This document shows positions 42,201 to 49,574 of a stretch of DNA of 64,000 nt, one piece after another (position 1 is the stretch's first letter; each line of letters starts with the position of its first letter). The notes beneath the pieces were generated by a model. The model saw only the letters and a list, made by a program, of their open reading frames with translations. It made no database searches and was not told the DNA's origin. The stretch is from Mycobacterium sp. GA-1285 (GTDB taxonomy: Bacteria; Actinomycetota; Actinomycetes; Mycobacteriales; Mycobacteriaceae): positions 1-64,000 of the forward strand of contig NZ_LQIS01000011.1 in NCBI RefSeq assembly GCF_001499905.1, given 5' to 3'. The translations under genes and the position numbers were made by a program.

Positions 42201-43118
42201 ATGACCACCGCCGACGACCGCGTGCTGTTCGATGTCGACCGCGACAAGCGGATCGCGACCATCACGCTGAACAACCCCGCGCAGCGCAACTCCTACGACG
42301 CGGCGATGCGCGAGACCATCGGCCGTTACCTCGACGAGGTCGCCGAGGACGACGACATCACGGTCGTCCTGTTGCGCGGCGCCGACGGAGTCTTCAGCAC
42401 CGGCGCCGATATGAACAACGCGTACGGCTGGTATGGCGATGTGGGGGCACCTCCCGCCCGAAGGGCAGGGGGACGCTCGCGCGATGAGCGCTCGGCGCAG
42501 GCTAAGCGGCGCCCGAGCCAACGCCGTCGGCTGACCGTCGACCGCAAGTCCTTCGGCTTCTACCACAACTTCATGGGCTTCCCGAAGGTCACGGTGGGGG
42601 AGATCAGCGGCTACGCCCTCGGCGGCGGCTTCGAGATGGCGCTGATGACCGACATCTCCGTCATCGCCCGCACCACCAAGATCGGCATGCCGGCCACCCG
42701 GTTCCTCGGACCCGCGCTCGGCAGCCTGCACATGTTCTTTCACCGGCTGGGCCCGGTCCTGGCTCGCCGGCTGCTGTTGACCGGCGACATCATCGAGGCC
42801 GGCGCGGTCGAGCACCTCGGCGTCTTCACTGAGACCTGCGAGGCCCACCAGGTGACCAAGCGTGCCCGCTACTGGGCCGAGAAGGCCGCCAAGATGCCCG
42901 CCGACGGCGTGGTGATCGCCAAGGAAGCGTTCCGCCTCGTCGAGCAGAGCCAGGCCTACCAGGGCGAGGAGGTGGCGAGCTACCTGTTCCACGCGTACGG
43001 GACGAACCTGCAGTTCGCAGAGGGCGAGTTCAACTTCGTCAAGACCCGCGCGCAGCACGGGACCAAGGAAGCGTTCCGGCTGCGTGACGAGCATTTCCAC
43101 GTACCTGAGCCCGAGTAG
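42201..43118 (+). CDS. Enoyl-CoA hydratase/isomerase with a repeat-like insertion
   Basis: 305 residues from ATG 42201, 9 bp after gntR. Crotonase motifs: RIATITLNNPAQRNSYDAAM, LLRGADGVFSTGADMNNAYG and VGEISGYALGGGFEMALMTD with the full GGG oxyanion loop, followed by VIARTTKIGMPATRFLGPAL. Between GWYGD and RRPSQRRRLTVDRKSFGFYH there is an Arg/Ala-rich segment (GAPPARRAGGRSRDERSAQA) that looks foreign to the family and is encoded by a hairpin-forming repeat-like sequence at 42441-42504. The frame stays open through it. The reaction is probably hydration of an unsaturated CoA ester. Confidence 0.82.
   Translation: MTTADDRVLFDVDRDKRIATITLNNPAQRNSYDAAMRETIGRYLDEVAEDDDITVVLLRGADGVFSTGADMNNAYGWYGDVGAPPARRAGGRSRDERSAQAKRRPSQRRRLTVDRKSFGFYHNFMGFPKVTVGEISGYALGGGFEMALMTDISVIARTTKIGMPATRFLGPALGSLHMFFHRLGPVLARRLLLTGDIIEAGAVEHLGVFTETCEAHQVTKRARYWAEKAAKMPADGVVIAKEAFRLVEQSQAYQGEEVASYLFHAYGTNLQFAEGEFNFVKTRAQHGTKEAFRLRDEHFHVPEPE
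42441..42504 (+). repeat. Hairpin-forming repeat-like insertion inside a crotonase gene
   Basis: Begins GTGGGGGCACCTCCCGCCCG and continues AAGGGCAGGGGGACGCTCGC; CTCCCGCCC pairs with GGGCAGGGGG around GAA, and GAGCGCTC (42486-42493) is a second palindrome. The opening 'TGGGGGCACCTCCCGC...GGGGGA' is, from memory, a dispersed mycobacterial intergenic repeat; this needs a search. Here it is in frame within coding sequence and adds about 20 residues. Confidence 0.5.
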
Positions 43119-43182
43119 CGGGGTCCGCTACACTATCTGCTAGTTTTGTAAAGCCGCTAACGTCGAAACCCGAGGTAGAAAC

Positions 43183-44358
43183 ATGGGAACACCCGTCATC
43201 GTCGGTGCCGCCAGGACCGCCATCGGCCGCTCGTTCAAGGGCACGCTGGTCAACACCCCGCCGGAGACGCTGATCACCACCGTCCTGCCGGAGGTGATCC
43301 GCCGCTCGGGTATCGACCCCAACGACATCGATGACCTGATCTTCGCCGAATCCCATTATGGCGGTGGGGATTTGGCCCGCTACGCGGCCGACGCCTGTGG
43401 GCTGCCCGACGTTCCGGGCCAGTCGGTGAACCGGCACTGCGCAGGCAGCCTCACCGCGATCGGCAACGCGGCAGCTCAGATCGGTTCCGGCATGGAGCGC
43501 GCGCTGATCGCCGGCGGTGTGCAGTCGCTGTCGATGACACCCCTGGTGAACTGGCGCATCCCGGGCCCCGAGCTGAAGTTCGAAGAGAAGTGGATGCCGC
43601 CCACCCACGTCGAGACGCCGGACGCGCCGACGCGCGACATGTCCATCACCGTCGGCTGGAACACCGCGCAAGCGGTCGGCATCACCCGCGAGGAGATGGA
43701 CGCCTGGGCGGCGCGCTCGCATGAGCGCGCGATCGCCGCCATTGACGCGGGCAAGTTCGTCGACGAGATCGTGCCGTTGAAGGTTCAGCAGTTCGACGGG
43801 TCGGTCACCGAGTTCAGCGTCGACGAGCATCCGCGCCGCGACACCACGGTCGAGAAGCTGGCCGGCCTCAAACCGCTGCACCCCGAGATCGAGGGCTTCT
43901 CGATCACCGCGGGCAACAGCAGCGGCACCAACGACGCGGCGGCCGCGCTGGCGCTCGTCGACAATGACTACGCCGACGCCAACAACCTCACCAAGCTGGC
44001 GACCGTGAAAGCGTGGGCCGCTGCGGGTGTGGCGCCGCGCGACTGCGGACTCGGTGCGGTCAAGGTGATCGGCAAGGTGCTCGACCGCGCCGGCCTCAAG
44101 CCGTCCGACGTCACGCTGTGGGAGATCAACGAGGCGTTCGCGTCGGTGCCGATCGCAGCGTGCCGCGAGCACGGCATCGACGAGGAGCTGGTGAACTTCT
44201 CCGGAAGTGGTTGCAGCCTCGGCCATCCCATCGCCGCCTCGGGCGCGCGGATGGTCACCACGCTGGTCTACGAATTGCAGCGTCGCGGCGGCGGCATCGG
44301 TGTCGCTGCGATGTGCGCCGGCGGCGGCCAGGGCGGCGCGGTCGTCATCGAGGTCTAG
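43183..44358 (+). CDS. Thiolase (acetyl-CoA acetyltransferase family)
   Basis: 391 residues, ATG 43183 with GAGGTAG upstream. Nucleophile Cys in SVNRHCAGSLTAIGNAAAQI, catalytic His in GSGCSLGHPIAASGARMVTT, second Cys in AMCAGGGQGGAVVIEV; N-terminus PVIVGAARTAIGRSFKGTLV. All catalytic residues are in place, so it should perform thiolytic chain shortening. The promoter gap (43119-43182) has only a weak TACACTA (43129-43135) resembling the regulon box. Ends convergent with a TetR gene, with a bidirectional hairpin between them. Confidence 0.9.
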   Translation: MGTPVIVGAARTAIGRSFKGTLVNTPPETLITTVLPEVIRRSGIDPNDIDDLIFAESHYGGGDLARYAADACGLPDVPGQSVNRHCAGSLTAIGNAAAQIGSGMERALIAGGVQSLSMTPLVNWRIPGPELKFEEKWMPPTHVETPDAPTRDMSITVGWNTAQAVGITREEMDAWAARSHERAIAAIDAGKFVDEIVPLKVQQFDGSVTEFSVDEHPRRDTTVEKLAGLKPLHPEIEGFSITAGNSSGTNDAAAALALVDNDYADANNLTKLATVKAWAAAGVAPRDCGLGAVKVIGKVLDRAGLKPSDVTLWEINEAFASVPIAACREHGIDEELVNFSGSGCSLGHPIAASGARMVTTLVYELQRRGGGIGVAAMCAGGGQGGAVVIEV

Positions 44359-44386
44359 TTCCGAGGTCTAACGCGCCGCCGCTCGA

Positions 44387-44436
44387 TTGTGCATCTGGCG
44401 ACGGATTTCACCGGGGAAACGTCGCCAGATCCACAA
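44387..44436. terminator. Large hairpin between convergent genes, likely bidirectional terminator
   Basis: TTGTGCATCTGGCGACG (44387-44403) pairs with CGTCGCCAGATCCACAA (44420-44436), 17-nt arms with one C/C mismatch and a 16-nt loop. It lies 28 bp after the thiolase stop and 16 bp after the TetR stop. There is no T-run, as usual for mycobacterial terminators. Confidence 0.6.
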
Positions 44437-44452
44437 ACGACGCCGCGCGTGA

Positions 44453-45187
44453 TTACCGATTGCGGGCGGTCTTCTTCGCCGACTTGTTGTTCTCCTCGAT
44501 GAGCCTGCTCGCGCGGTCGAGGATGCATTCGAGGCCGAACTCGAAGTTCTTGTCGTCGGCCGCGCCGATGTGGTGGCCCTTCTCAGTGACCAAGGCCAGC
44601 AGCGGTGTGCTGTCGGCGTCGATGGTCATGGTCTCCTCGAGGTCGCTAGGGCCCTCATTGGCGGCCCGGTTCTTCTCCCGAAGGCGGTGCAGCACAACGG
44701 ATCCGCGGACATGCACCGAGACCGCGGAGTACGTGTCGAACGCGTCCTCGGCCGACAGGCCCGCCTCGACCAGGCCTGCGATCGCCTTCTCCACCTCCTG
44801 CACGCCCAGCTTGGCCACCCGGGGACTCAGCGCCGACCGGATGAGGATCAGGTCGCACAGAATCGGGTTGCCCATGAACGTCTTTCGCATGGTGCGTGCA
44901 TGGATGCGCAACGTCTCGCGCCAGTCCTTGGCTTCCACATACGGCGTCGCGAACACGTACTGGCGCAGTGCCTGGTCGGTCATCGCGTTGAGTAGATCGT
45001 CCTTCTTGCGGAAGTACCAGTAGATGCTTGTCACCCCGACGCCGAGGTGCTTGCCGAGAAGTGGCATGGACAAGTTGTCGATGCCCACGTCTTCGGCGAG
45101 TTCGAAGGCGCCCTTGATGATGTCGTCGGGATTGATCGATCCGCGTTCGCGCCGTTGGCGCTTCTCCGCGGTCGCCTGCCTTGCCAC
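44453..45187 (-). CDS. TetR-family regulator A of the catabolic island
   Basis: 244 residues from GTG 45187, chosen because GGAGGTGCCCTA stands upstream. DNA-binding domain: RGSINPDDIIKGAFELAEDV, DNLSMPLLGKHLGVGVTSIY, WYFRKKDDLLNAMTDQAL. A C-terminal TetR_C-type domain follows (RTMRKTFMGNPILCDLILIR, SVHVRGSVVLHRLREKN). It is clearly related to the TetR at 62274-62915 (shared GVGVTSIYWYFR, NPILCDL/DPILCDL, HVRGSVVLHRL/HIRGSVVLERL). These two are the best candidates to bind the tandem CTTACNGTAAG boxes. Divergent from the SDR at 45419. Confidence 0.88.
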   Translation of the reverse strand: MARQATAEKRQRRERGSINPDDIIKGAFELAEDVGIDNLSMPLLGKHLGVGVTSIYWYFRKKDDLLNAMTDQALRQYVFATPYVEAKDWRETLRIHARTMRKTFMGNPILCDLILIRSALSPRVAKLGVQEVEKAIAGLVEAGLSAEDAFDTYSAVSVHVRGSVVLHRLREKNRAANEGPSDLEETMTIDADSTPLLALVTEKGHHIGAADDKNFEFGLECILDRASRLIEENNKSAKKTARNR

Positions 45188-45362
45188 TAGGGCACCTCCA
45201 TCGAATAAGCCGCGCACAGCGCCCCGAAAGCGGGGTTGGTGGACTTGAATGTACCGTCAGCCGCTCCTGATCTGCGCCAATGCAGGTGTGTCGCGGCTCG
45301 GCCGTTACCGTCAACCATACCGGTAGCCATTCCGTCGTCCGGCTCCACGGTGATTCCGCTGT

Positions 45363-45385
45363 TCTACTGTAAGTCCTATAGTAAG
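45363..45385. promoter_or_regulatory. Tandem 11-bp boxes (regulon operator, copy 2)
   Basis: TCTACTGTAAG (45363-45373) and CCTATAGTAAG (45375-45385), 12 bp apart, are reverse-strand copies of the box (CTTACAGTAGA, CTTACTATAGG). They lie 34-56 bp before the SDR start at 45419 and about 180 bp upstream of the divergent TetR A gene. Confidence 0.5.
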
Positions 45386-45418
45386 GTCTTCTACGCAGTC
45401 GGGTGAGCGAAAGGCCGC

Positions 45419-46216
45419 ATGGACCTCGGGTTGAAGGACGCCACCGCCGTGGTCGTCGGCGGCGGGCGCGGGATGGGGTTTGCGACGGCGCGCTGCCTGG
45501 CCGAGGAGGGGACCAGGGTGGCGGTGATCGGGCGGACGCCGGATGTCCTCGCAGACGCGGCGACCGCCCTCGCCGAGATCGGGAGCCCGGACACGCTCGC
45601 GCTGAGCGCCGACACCACCGACGCCGATCAGGTGCAGCGAGCCTTCGACGAAGTCGCGCAGCGCTGGGACGGCCGGCTCAACATCCTGATCAACGCCGTC
45701 GGCCCCGACGCGGTCGGCACCTTCGAGGACCTGACCGACGAGCAGTGGCACGTAGCCTTCGACAGCGGCGTGATGGGCATGGTGCACTGCGTGCGCTCGG
45801 CTTTACCGCTGTTGCGCGCGGCCGAATGGGCGCGGGTGGTCAACTTCTCCGCACATTCGACGCAACGGCAGAGCGTGATCCTGCCCGCCTACACCGCCGC
45901 CAAAGCGGCGCTGACGAGCATCTCGAAGAACCTGTCGCTGTTGCTGGCTCCCGACGAGATCATGGTCAACGTGGTCTCACCGGGCAGCATCGCCTCCGAA
46001 GCGCTGATCGGCTGGGCCGAGTCGGTGGGGGTCGACGGCAATGATCCGTATGCGTTGATGGCCGCGATCGGTGAGCACTTCGGCCATCCGGCACACCTCC
46101 CGCGCGCGGGGCTGCCCGACGAAATCGGGCCTGTGGTCGCATTTCTCGCGTCCCGCCGCAACTCGTACATGACCGGCGCCAACGTCAACGTCGACGGAGG
46201 CTCGGATTTCACCTGA
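45419..46216 (+). CDS. Short-chain dehydrogenase/reductase
   Basis: 265 residues, ATG 45419 with AAAGG upstream. Cofactor motif is TAVVVGGGRGMGFATARCLA; the NNAG motif reads NILINAVGPDAVGTF; catalytic residues sit in VVNFSAHSTQRQSVILPAYT and AAKAALTSISKNL (Ser, Tyr, Lys). C-terminus NSYMTGANVNVDGGSDFT is standard. It would oxidise a hydroxyl (or reduce a ketone) on the island's substrate, either a ring position or a 3-hydroxyacyl-CoA. First gene of the unit controlled by operator copy 2, followed by the aldolase 42 bp later. Confidence 0.85.
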   Translation: MDLGLKDATAVVVGGGRGMGFATARCLAEEGTRVAVIGRTPDVLADAATALAEIGSPDTLALSADTTDADQVQRAFDEVAQRWDGRLNILINAVGPDAVGTFEDLTDEQWHVAFDSGVMGMVHCVRSALPLLRAAEWARVVNFSAHSTQRQSVILPAYTAAKAALTSISKNLSLLLAPDEIMVNVVSPGSIASEALIGWAESVGVDGNDPYALMAAIGEHFGHPAHLPRAGLPDEIGPVVAFLASRRNSYMTGANVNVDGGSDFT

Positions 46217-46258
46217 GCCTTCACCTGGCGTCCGAACCATCGGCTGAGGAGGGTCATC

Positions 46259-47266
46259 ATGGCTTCGGCGAAAGATGCCCGGGAGTGGGCTCGCACCCAT
46301 CTGCGCGGGATCGGCGACTCGCTCTACACGCCCTTTTGCGGTGTCGACGGCGACGACATCGATTGGGATGCCTATCGAACGCTGGTGCGGCACTGCGTCG
46401 ACACGCTGAATCATCCGCTGTTGTGGTGCACAAGCGGCATCGCCGAGTTCTGGGCGCTGACGATCGACGAACGAAAGCGGTTGCTGGAGGTCGCTATCGA
46501 GGAAGGTCGCGCCACCAACCCCGACGTCGTCGTGCAGGCGTGCACCGCGGCGACCGCGGCCAAGGACTGCCTCGAGCTCACTCGTCACGCGCAGGAGGCC
46601 GGCGCCGACATCGTCTACATCCAGACCCCGATGATGGAGGCGCACGGCGGGCAGGGCGTGCTGAACTTCTTCCGCTACATCGCCGATCGCACCGACATCG
46701 CGCTCGGGATGTTCAACTCCCCGTCGTCGGGTTACGTGCTGACGCCGGTTGAAAGCGCCGCGATCTACGACGAGATTCCGGGGGTCTGTGCGACCAAGGA
46801 GGGCGCGTTCCGCCCGATGGCCAGCAGGATGCTGCACGAGTTGGCGCCGGGCCTTGCGATATGGGAGTGCGACAAGACCGTGTACCGCGCCGGCTGGCTG
46901 CGCGACGGCATCGTCTGTCCCGCGCAGCTCGGCACCGCCGGCTATCTGTTCGAAACCCCGGAGCGACGGGTGTTCAGCGAGTATTGGGAACTCATCGCCA
47001 ACGACAAACTCGTGGAGGCGATGGACCATGCGCGCGAGTCCGGGCTCGATCAGTTCGACCTCGACATGGGCTCGTGGTTCACCTGCTATCCCGGGCGGCC
47101 CGACTACTTCACCCACTGGGGCGGGGCGTTCAAGTACGCGGCGTCGGTGCTCGGCCTGCCGATCGGGGAGTATCCGCACTCCCGTCCGCCGCAAGCACAC
47201 CTGCCAGCCGAGGCGAAAGCCCAGATCGACACCGCATATCAGCGGCTCGGACTGGTCGAGGCGTGA
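46259..47266 (+). CDS. DapA/NAL-family aldolase-like protein
   Basis: 335 residues, ATG 46259 with GAGGAGGG. It has the (beta/alpha)8 class I aldolase pattern of the dihydrodipicolinate synthase/N-acetylneuraminate lyase family: LWCTSGIAEFWALTIDERKR (the 'GTTGE' loop), DIVYIQTPMMEAHGGQGVLN, and Schiff-base Lys180 in VCATKEGAF. The conserved Tyr of the YNxP motif is Phe152 (LGMFNSPSSGYVL), so it is not an authentic DapA. In a catabolic operon with SDR and crotonase, a retro-aldol or hydratase-aldolase cleavage of a CoA ester or keto acid is the natural guess. Confidence 0.75.
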   Translation: MASAKDAREWARTHLRGIGDSLYTPFCGVDGDDIDWDAYRTLVRHCVDTLNHPLLWCTSGIAEFWALTIDERKRLLEVAIEEGRATNPDVVVQACTAATAAKDCLELTRHAQEAGADIVYIQTPMMEAHGGQGVLNFFRYIADRTDIALGMFNSPSSGYVLTPVESAAIYDEIPGVCATKEGAFRPMASRMLHELAPGLAIWECDKTVYRAGWLRDGIVCPAQLGTAGYLFETPERRVFSEYWELIANDKLVEAMDHARESGLDQFDLDMGSWFTCYPGRPDYFTHWGGAFKYAASVLGLPIGEYPHSRPPQAHLPAEAKAQIDTAYQRLGLVEA

Positions 47267-47324
47267 GCGTCTCGCCGCGGCGTCCGACCGGCCCCGTCAC
47301 GCCGCGGCGACGGTTGCGGAAGGC

Positions 47325-47347
47325 GCTACCGATAGGTGTACAGTATG
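47325..47347. promoter_or_regulatory. Tandem 11-bp boxes (regulon operator, copy 3)
   Basis: GCTACCGATAG (47325-47335) and TGTACAGTATG (47337-47347), 12 bp apart, keep the TAC-N-G core. They end 40 bp before the GTG start of the crotonase at 47388. TACAGT also fits a mycobacterial -10 (TANNNT), so box and promoter may overlap. Confidence 0.4.
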
Positions 47348-47387
47348 AGCATTCACAAAGCTCGCGCCGCTGGAGGAGGACTGCTGG

Positions 47388-48257
47388 GTGAGCGCTCCTG
47401 ACCAAGTCGCCGACTCCGACTTCGAATCCGACTCCGATGCCGCGCCGGTCCGCTACGAGGTGCTCGACACCGGCGTCGCGGTGCTCACCCTGAACCGGCC
47501 GGACCGGATGAACGGATGGGGCGGTGGGCTCGCCGGCACGTTCTACGAACGCATGGACGACGCCGAGGCCGATCCCGCGGTGCGCGCAATCGTGGTCACC
47601 GGCAGCGGCCGCGCGTTCTGCGCGGGTGCGGACATGGGGGACCTGACGACGATCAGCGCCGCGACGGTCGACGCCGCCGACACCGACGTCGGCAAGCTCG
47701 TCGGCGCCCGACATCCGCACTTCCTGATGGGGATGCGCAAACCCGTGATCGCCGCGATCAACGGCGCCTGCGCGGGCATGGGGCTCACGCTGGCCCTGGC
47801 GTGCGACGTGCGTTTCGCGGCCGAGGGCGCGAAGTTCACCACGTCGTTCGCCCGACGCGGGTTAATCGCCGAATACGGCATCTCCTGGATGCTGCCGCGG
47901 ATCGTCGGCACCGGTGTTGCCATGGACCTGCTGCTGTCCGGTCGGGTGTTCTTCGCCGATGAGGCCGCCCGCCTGGGCGTGGTCAACGAGGTGGTCGCCG
48001 CGGAGGAATTGCTTCCGCGCACGATCGGTTACGCCGAGGACATCGCCGCCAACTGTGCGCCCAGTTCGCTGGCGGTGATCAAACAACAGGTGTACGCAGA
48101 CACCATGCGCGATGTCTTCGACGCCAGCGATCACGCCGAGAAGCTTATGCACGAGTCGATGACGCGACCCGACTTCCTCGAGGGCATCACCAGTTTCTTC
48201 GAGAAGCGCACGCCGAACTTTCCGCCCCTGAAACGTGAGAAGGAGGATGCGACATGA
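47388..48257 (+). CDS. Enoyl-CoA hydratase/isomerase family protein
   Basis: 289 residues from GTG 47388, with GGAGGAGGA 8 nt upstream. An acidic N-terminal leader (ADSDFESDSDAAPVRYEV) precedes the crotonase core GVAVLTLNRPDRMNGWGGGL, TGSGRAFCAGADMGDLTTIS and INGACAGMGLTLALACDVRF; the C-terminus MTRPDFLEGITSFFEKRTPN is hydratase-like. First gene of the long plus-strand operon crotonase - amidohydrolase - ligase - amidohydrolase - FadE - FadE, and it overlaps the next gene by ATGA. Confidence 0.87.
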   Translation: MSAPDQVADSDFESDSDAAPVRYEVLDTGVAVLTLNRPDRMNGWGGGLAGTFYERMDDAEADPAVRAIVVTGSGRAFCAGADMGDLTTISAATVDAADTDVGKLVGARHPHFLMGMRKPVIAAINGACAGMGLTLALACDVRFAAEGAKFTTSFARRGLIAEYGISWMLPRIVGTGVAMDLLLSGRVFFADEAARLGVVNEVVAAEELLPRTIGYAEDIAANCAPSSLAVIKQQVYADTMRDVFDASDHAEKLMHESMTRPDFLEGITSFFEKRTPNFPPLKREKEDAT

Positions 48258-49471
48258 GCGCACGACAGCCCTTGGACTACATGGCCATCGACGTCGACAA
48301 CCACTACTACGAGCCGCTGGATGCCTTCACGCGGCATCTGCCCAAGGAGTTCAAGCGTCGTGGGGTGCAGATGCTTCAAGACGGGAAGCGCACCTTCGCC
48401 GTGATCGGTGAACGGGTCAACCACTTCATCCCGAACCCGACGTTCGACCCGATCATCGAGCCGGGGTGCCTGGACCTGTTGTTCCGCGGGGAGATTCCCG
48501 ACGGTGTCGATCCCGCCTCGCTGATGAAGGTCGACCGGTTGGGCGACCATCCCGAGTATCAGAACCGCGAAGCCCGGATGAAGATTCTCGACAAGCAGAA
48601 CCTCGAAACGGTTTTCATGCTGCCGACGTTCGCTTGCGGAGTCGAGGAGGCGCTCAAGCACGACATCGAGGCCACGATGGCATCGGTGCACGCGTTCAAC
48701 CTTTGGCTCGACGAGGACTGGGGTTTCGACCGGCCCGACCATCGGTTCATCTCGGCCCCGATCATCTCGCTGGCCGACCCCGAGAAAGCCGTGGAGGAAG
48801 TCGATTTCGTGCTCGGCCGGGGCGCCAAGACGGTGTGTGTGCGGCCCGCTCCGGTGCCGGGTGCGGTCAAGCCGCGGTCGCTCGGCGACCCGCTGCACGA
48901 CCCGGTGTGGGCGCGCCTCGCTGAAGCCGGTGTTCCGGTGATCTTCCACCTGTCCGACAGCGGGTACCTCGCGATCGCGGCGCTGTGGGGCGGCAAGTCG
49001 ACGTTCGAGGGCTTCGGCAAGAAGGACCCGCTCGACCAGGTCCTGCTCGACGACCGCGCCATCCACGACTCGATGGCGTCGATGATCGTGCACCAGGTCT
49101 TCACCCGTCATCCGAAGCTGAAGGTGGCCAGCATCGAGAACGGTTCCTACTTCGTCTACCGCTTGATCAAACGCCTCAAGAAGGCGGCCAACACCGCGCC
49201 GTACCACTTCAAGGAGGACCCGGTCGAGCAGTTGCGCAACAACGTCTGGATCGCCCCGTACTACGAGGACGACGTCAAACTGCTGGCCGACACCATCGGC
49301 GTGGACAAGATCCTGTTCGGTTCGGACTGGCCGCACGGCGAGGGCCTCGCCGACCCGATGGCCTTCACCGCCGACATCCCGCAGTTCCCGGAGTTCAGCG
49401 CCGAAGACACCCGAAAGGTCATGCGCGACAACGCCCTCGAACTGCTCGGCGTCAACGTCCCGGCCGTGTGA
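48254..49471 (+). CDS. Amidohydrolase-2 family metal-dependent hydrolase
   Basis: 405 residues. The fold is the amidohydrolase_2 TIM barrel: DYMAIDVDNHYYEPLDAFTR at the N-terminus (His of the first metal motif), EAGVPVIFHLSDSGYLAIAA (barrel His), HPKLKVASIENGSYFVYRLI, and KILFGSDWPHGEGLADPMAF with the conserved Asp. Members act as hydrolases or decarboxylases (ACMSD type) and are common in actinobacterial steroid and aromatic clusters, where some open rings. Metal and substrate are unknown. A perfect 18-bp-arm palindrome separates it from the following ligase. Confidence 0.75.
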   Translation: MSARQPLDYMAIDVDNHYYEPLDAFTRHLPKEFKRRGVQMLQDGKRTFAVIGERVNHFIPNPTFDPIIEPGCLDLLFRGEIPDGVDPASLMKVDRLGDHPEYQNREARMKILDKQNLETVFMLPTFACGVEEALKHDIEATMASVHAFNLWLDEDWGFDRPDHRFISAPIISLADPEKAVEEVDFVLGRGAKTVCVRPAPVPGAVKPRSLGDPLHDPVWARLAEAGVPVIFHLSDSGYLAIAALWGGKSTFEGFGKKDPLDQVLLDDRAIHDSMASMIVHQVFTRHPKLKVASIENGSYFVYRLIKRLKKAANTAPYHFKEDPVEQLRNNVWIAPYYEDDVKLLADTIGVDKILFGSDWPHGEGLADPMAFTADIPQFPEFSAEDTRKVMRDNALELLGVNVPAV

Positions 49472-49499
49472 TGCCGACCAGTTCCGGAATCACCCGCCA

Positions 49500-49550
49500 T
49501 TGTGCGGTTTCATCCGCACATCGCGGCGTGTCGCGGATGAAACCGCACAA
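49500..49550. repeat. Intergenic palindrome with 18-bp perfect arms
   Basis: TTGTGCGGTTTCATCCGC (49500-49517) and GCGGATGAAACCGCACAA (49533-49550) are perfect complements around a 15-nt loop. The loop holds CGCGGCGTGTCG, which also occurs in the palindromic element at 59341-59409. It lies inside an operon (between an amidohydrolase and a ligase 25 bp further on), so it may act as an RNA stabiliser, a partial terminator or a mobile REP-like element. Confidence 0.6.
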
Positions 49551-49574
49551 CGGGCATATCGAAGGCGCCGGCAG

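Noticed and set aside
40998..43100. 700-codon open frame on the minus strand
   Set aside because: It lies opposite the thioesterase, GntR and crotonase genes, which all carry clear motifs; a high-GC antisense shadow.
43119..43182. Sixth copy of the tandem CTTACNGTAAG operator before the thiolase at 43183
   Set aside because: Only a weak TACACTA at 43129-43135 is present and no second box lies 12 bp away.
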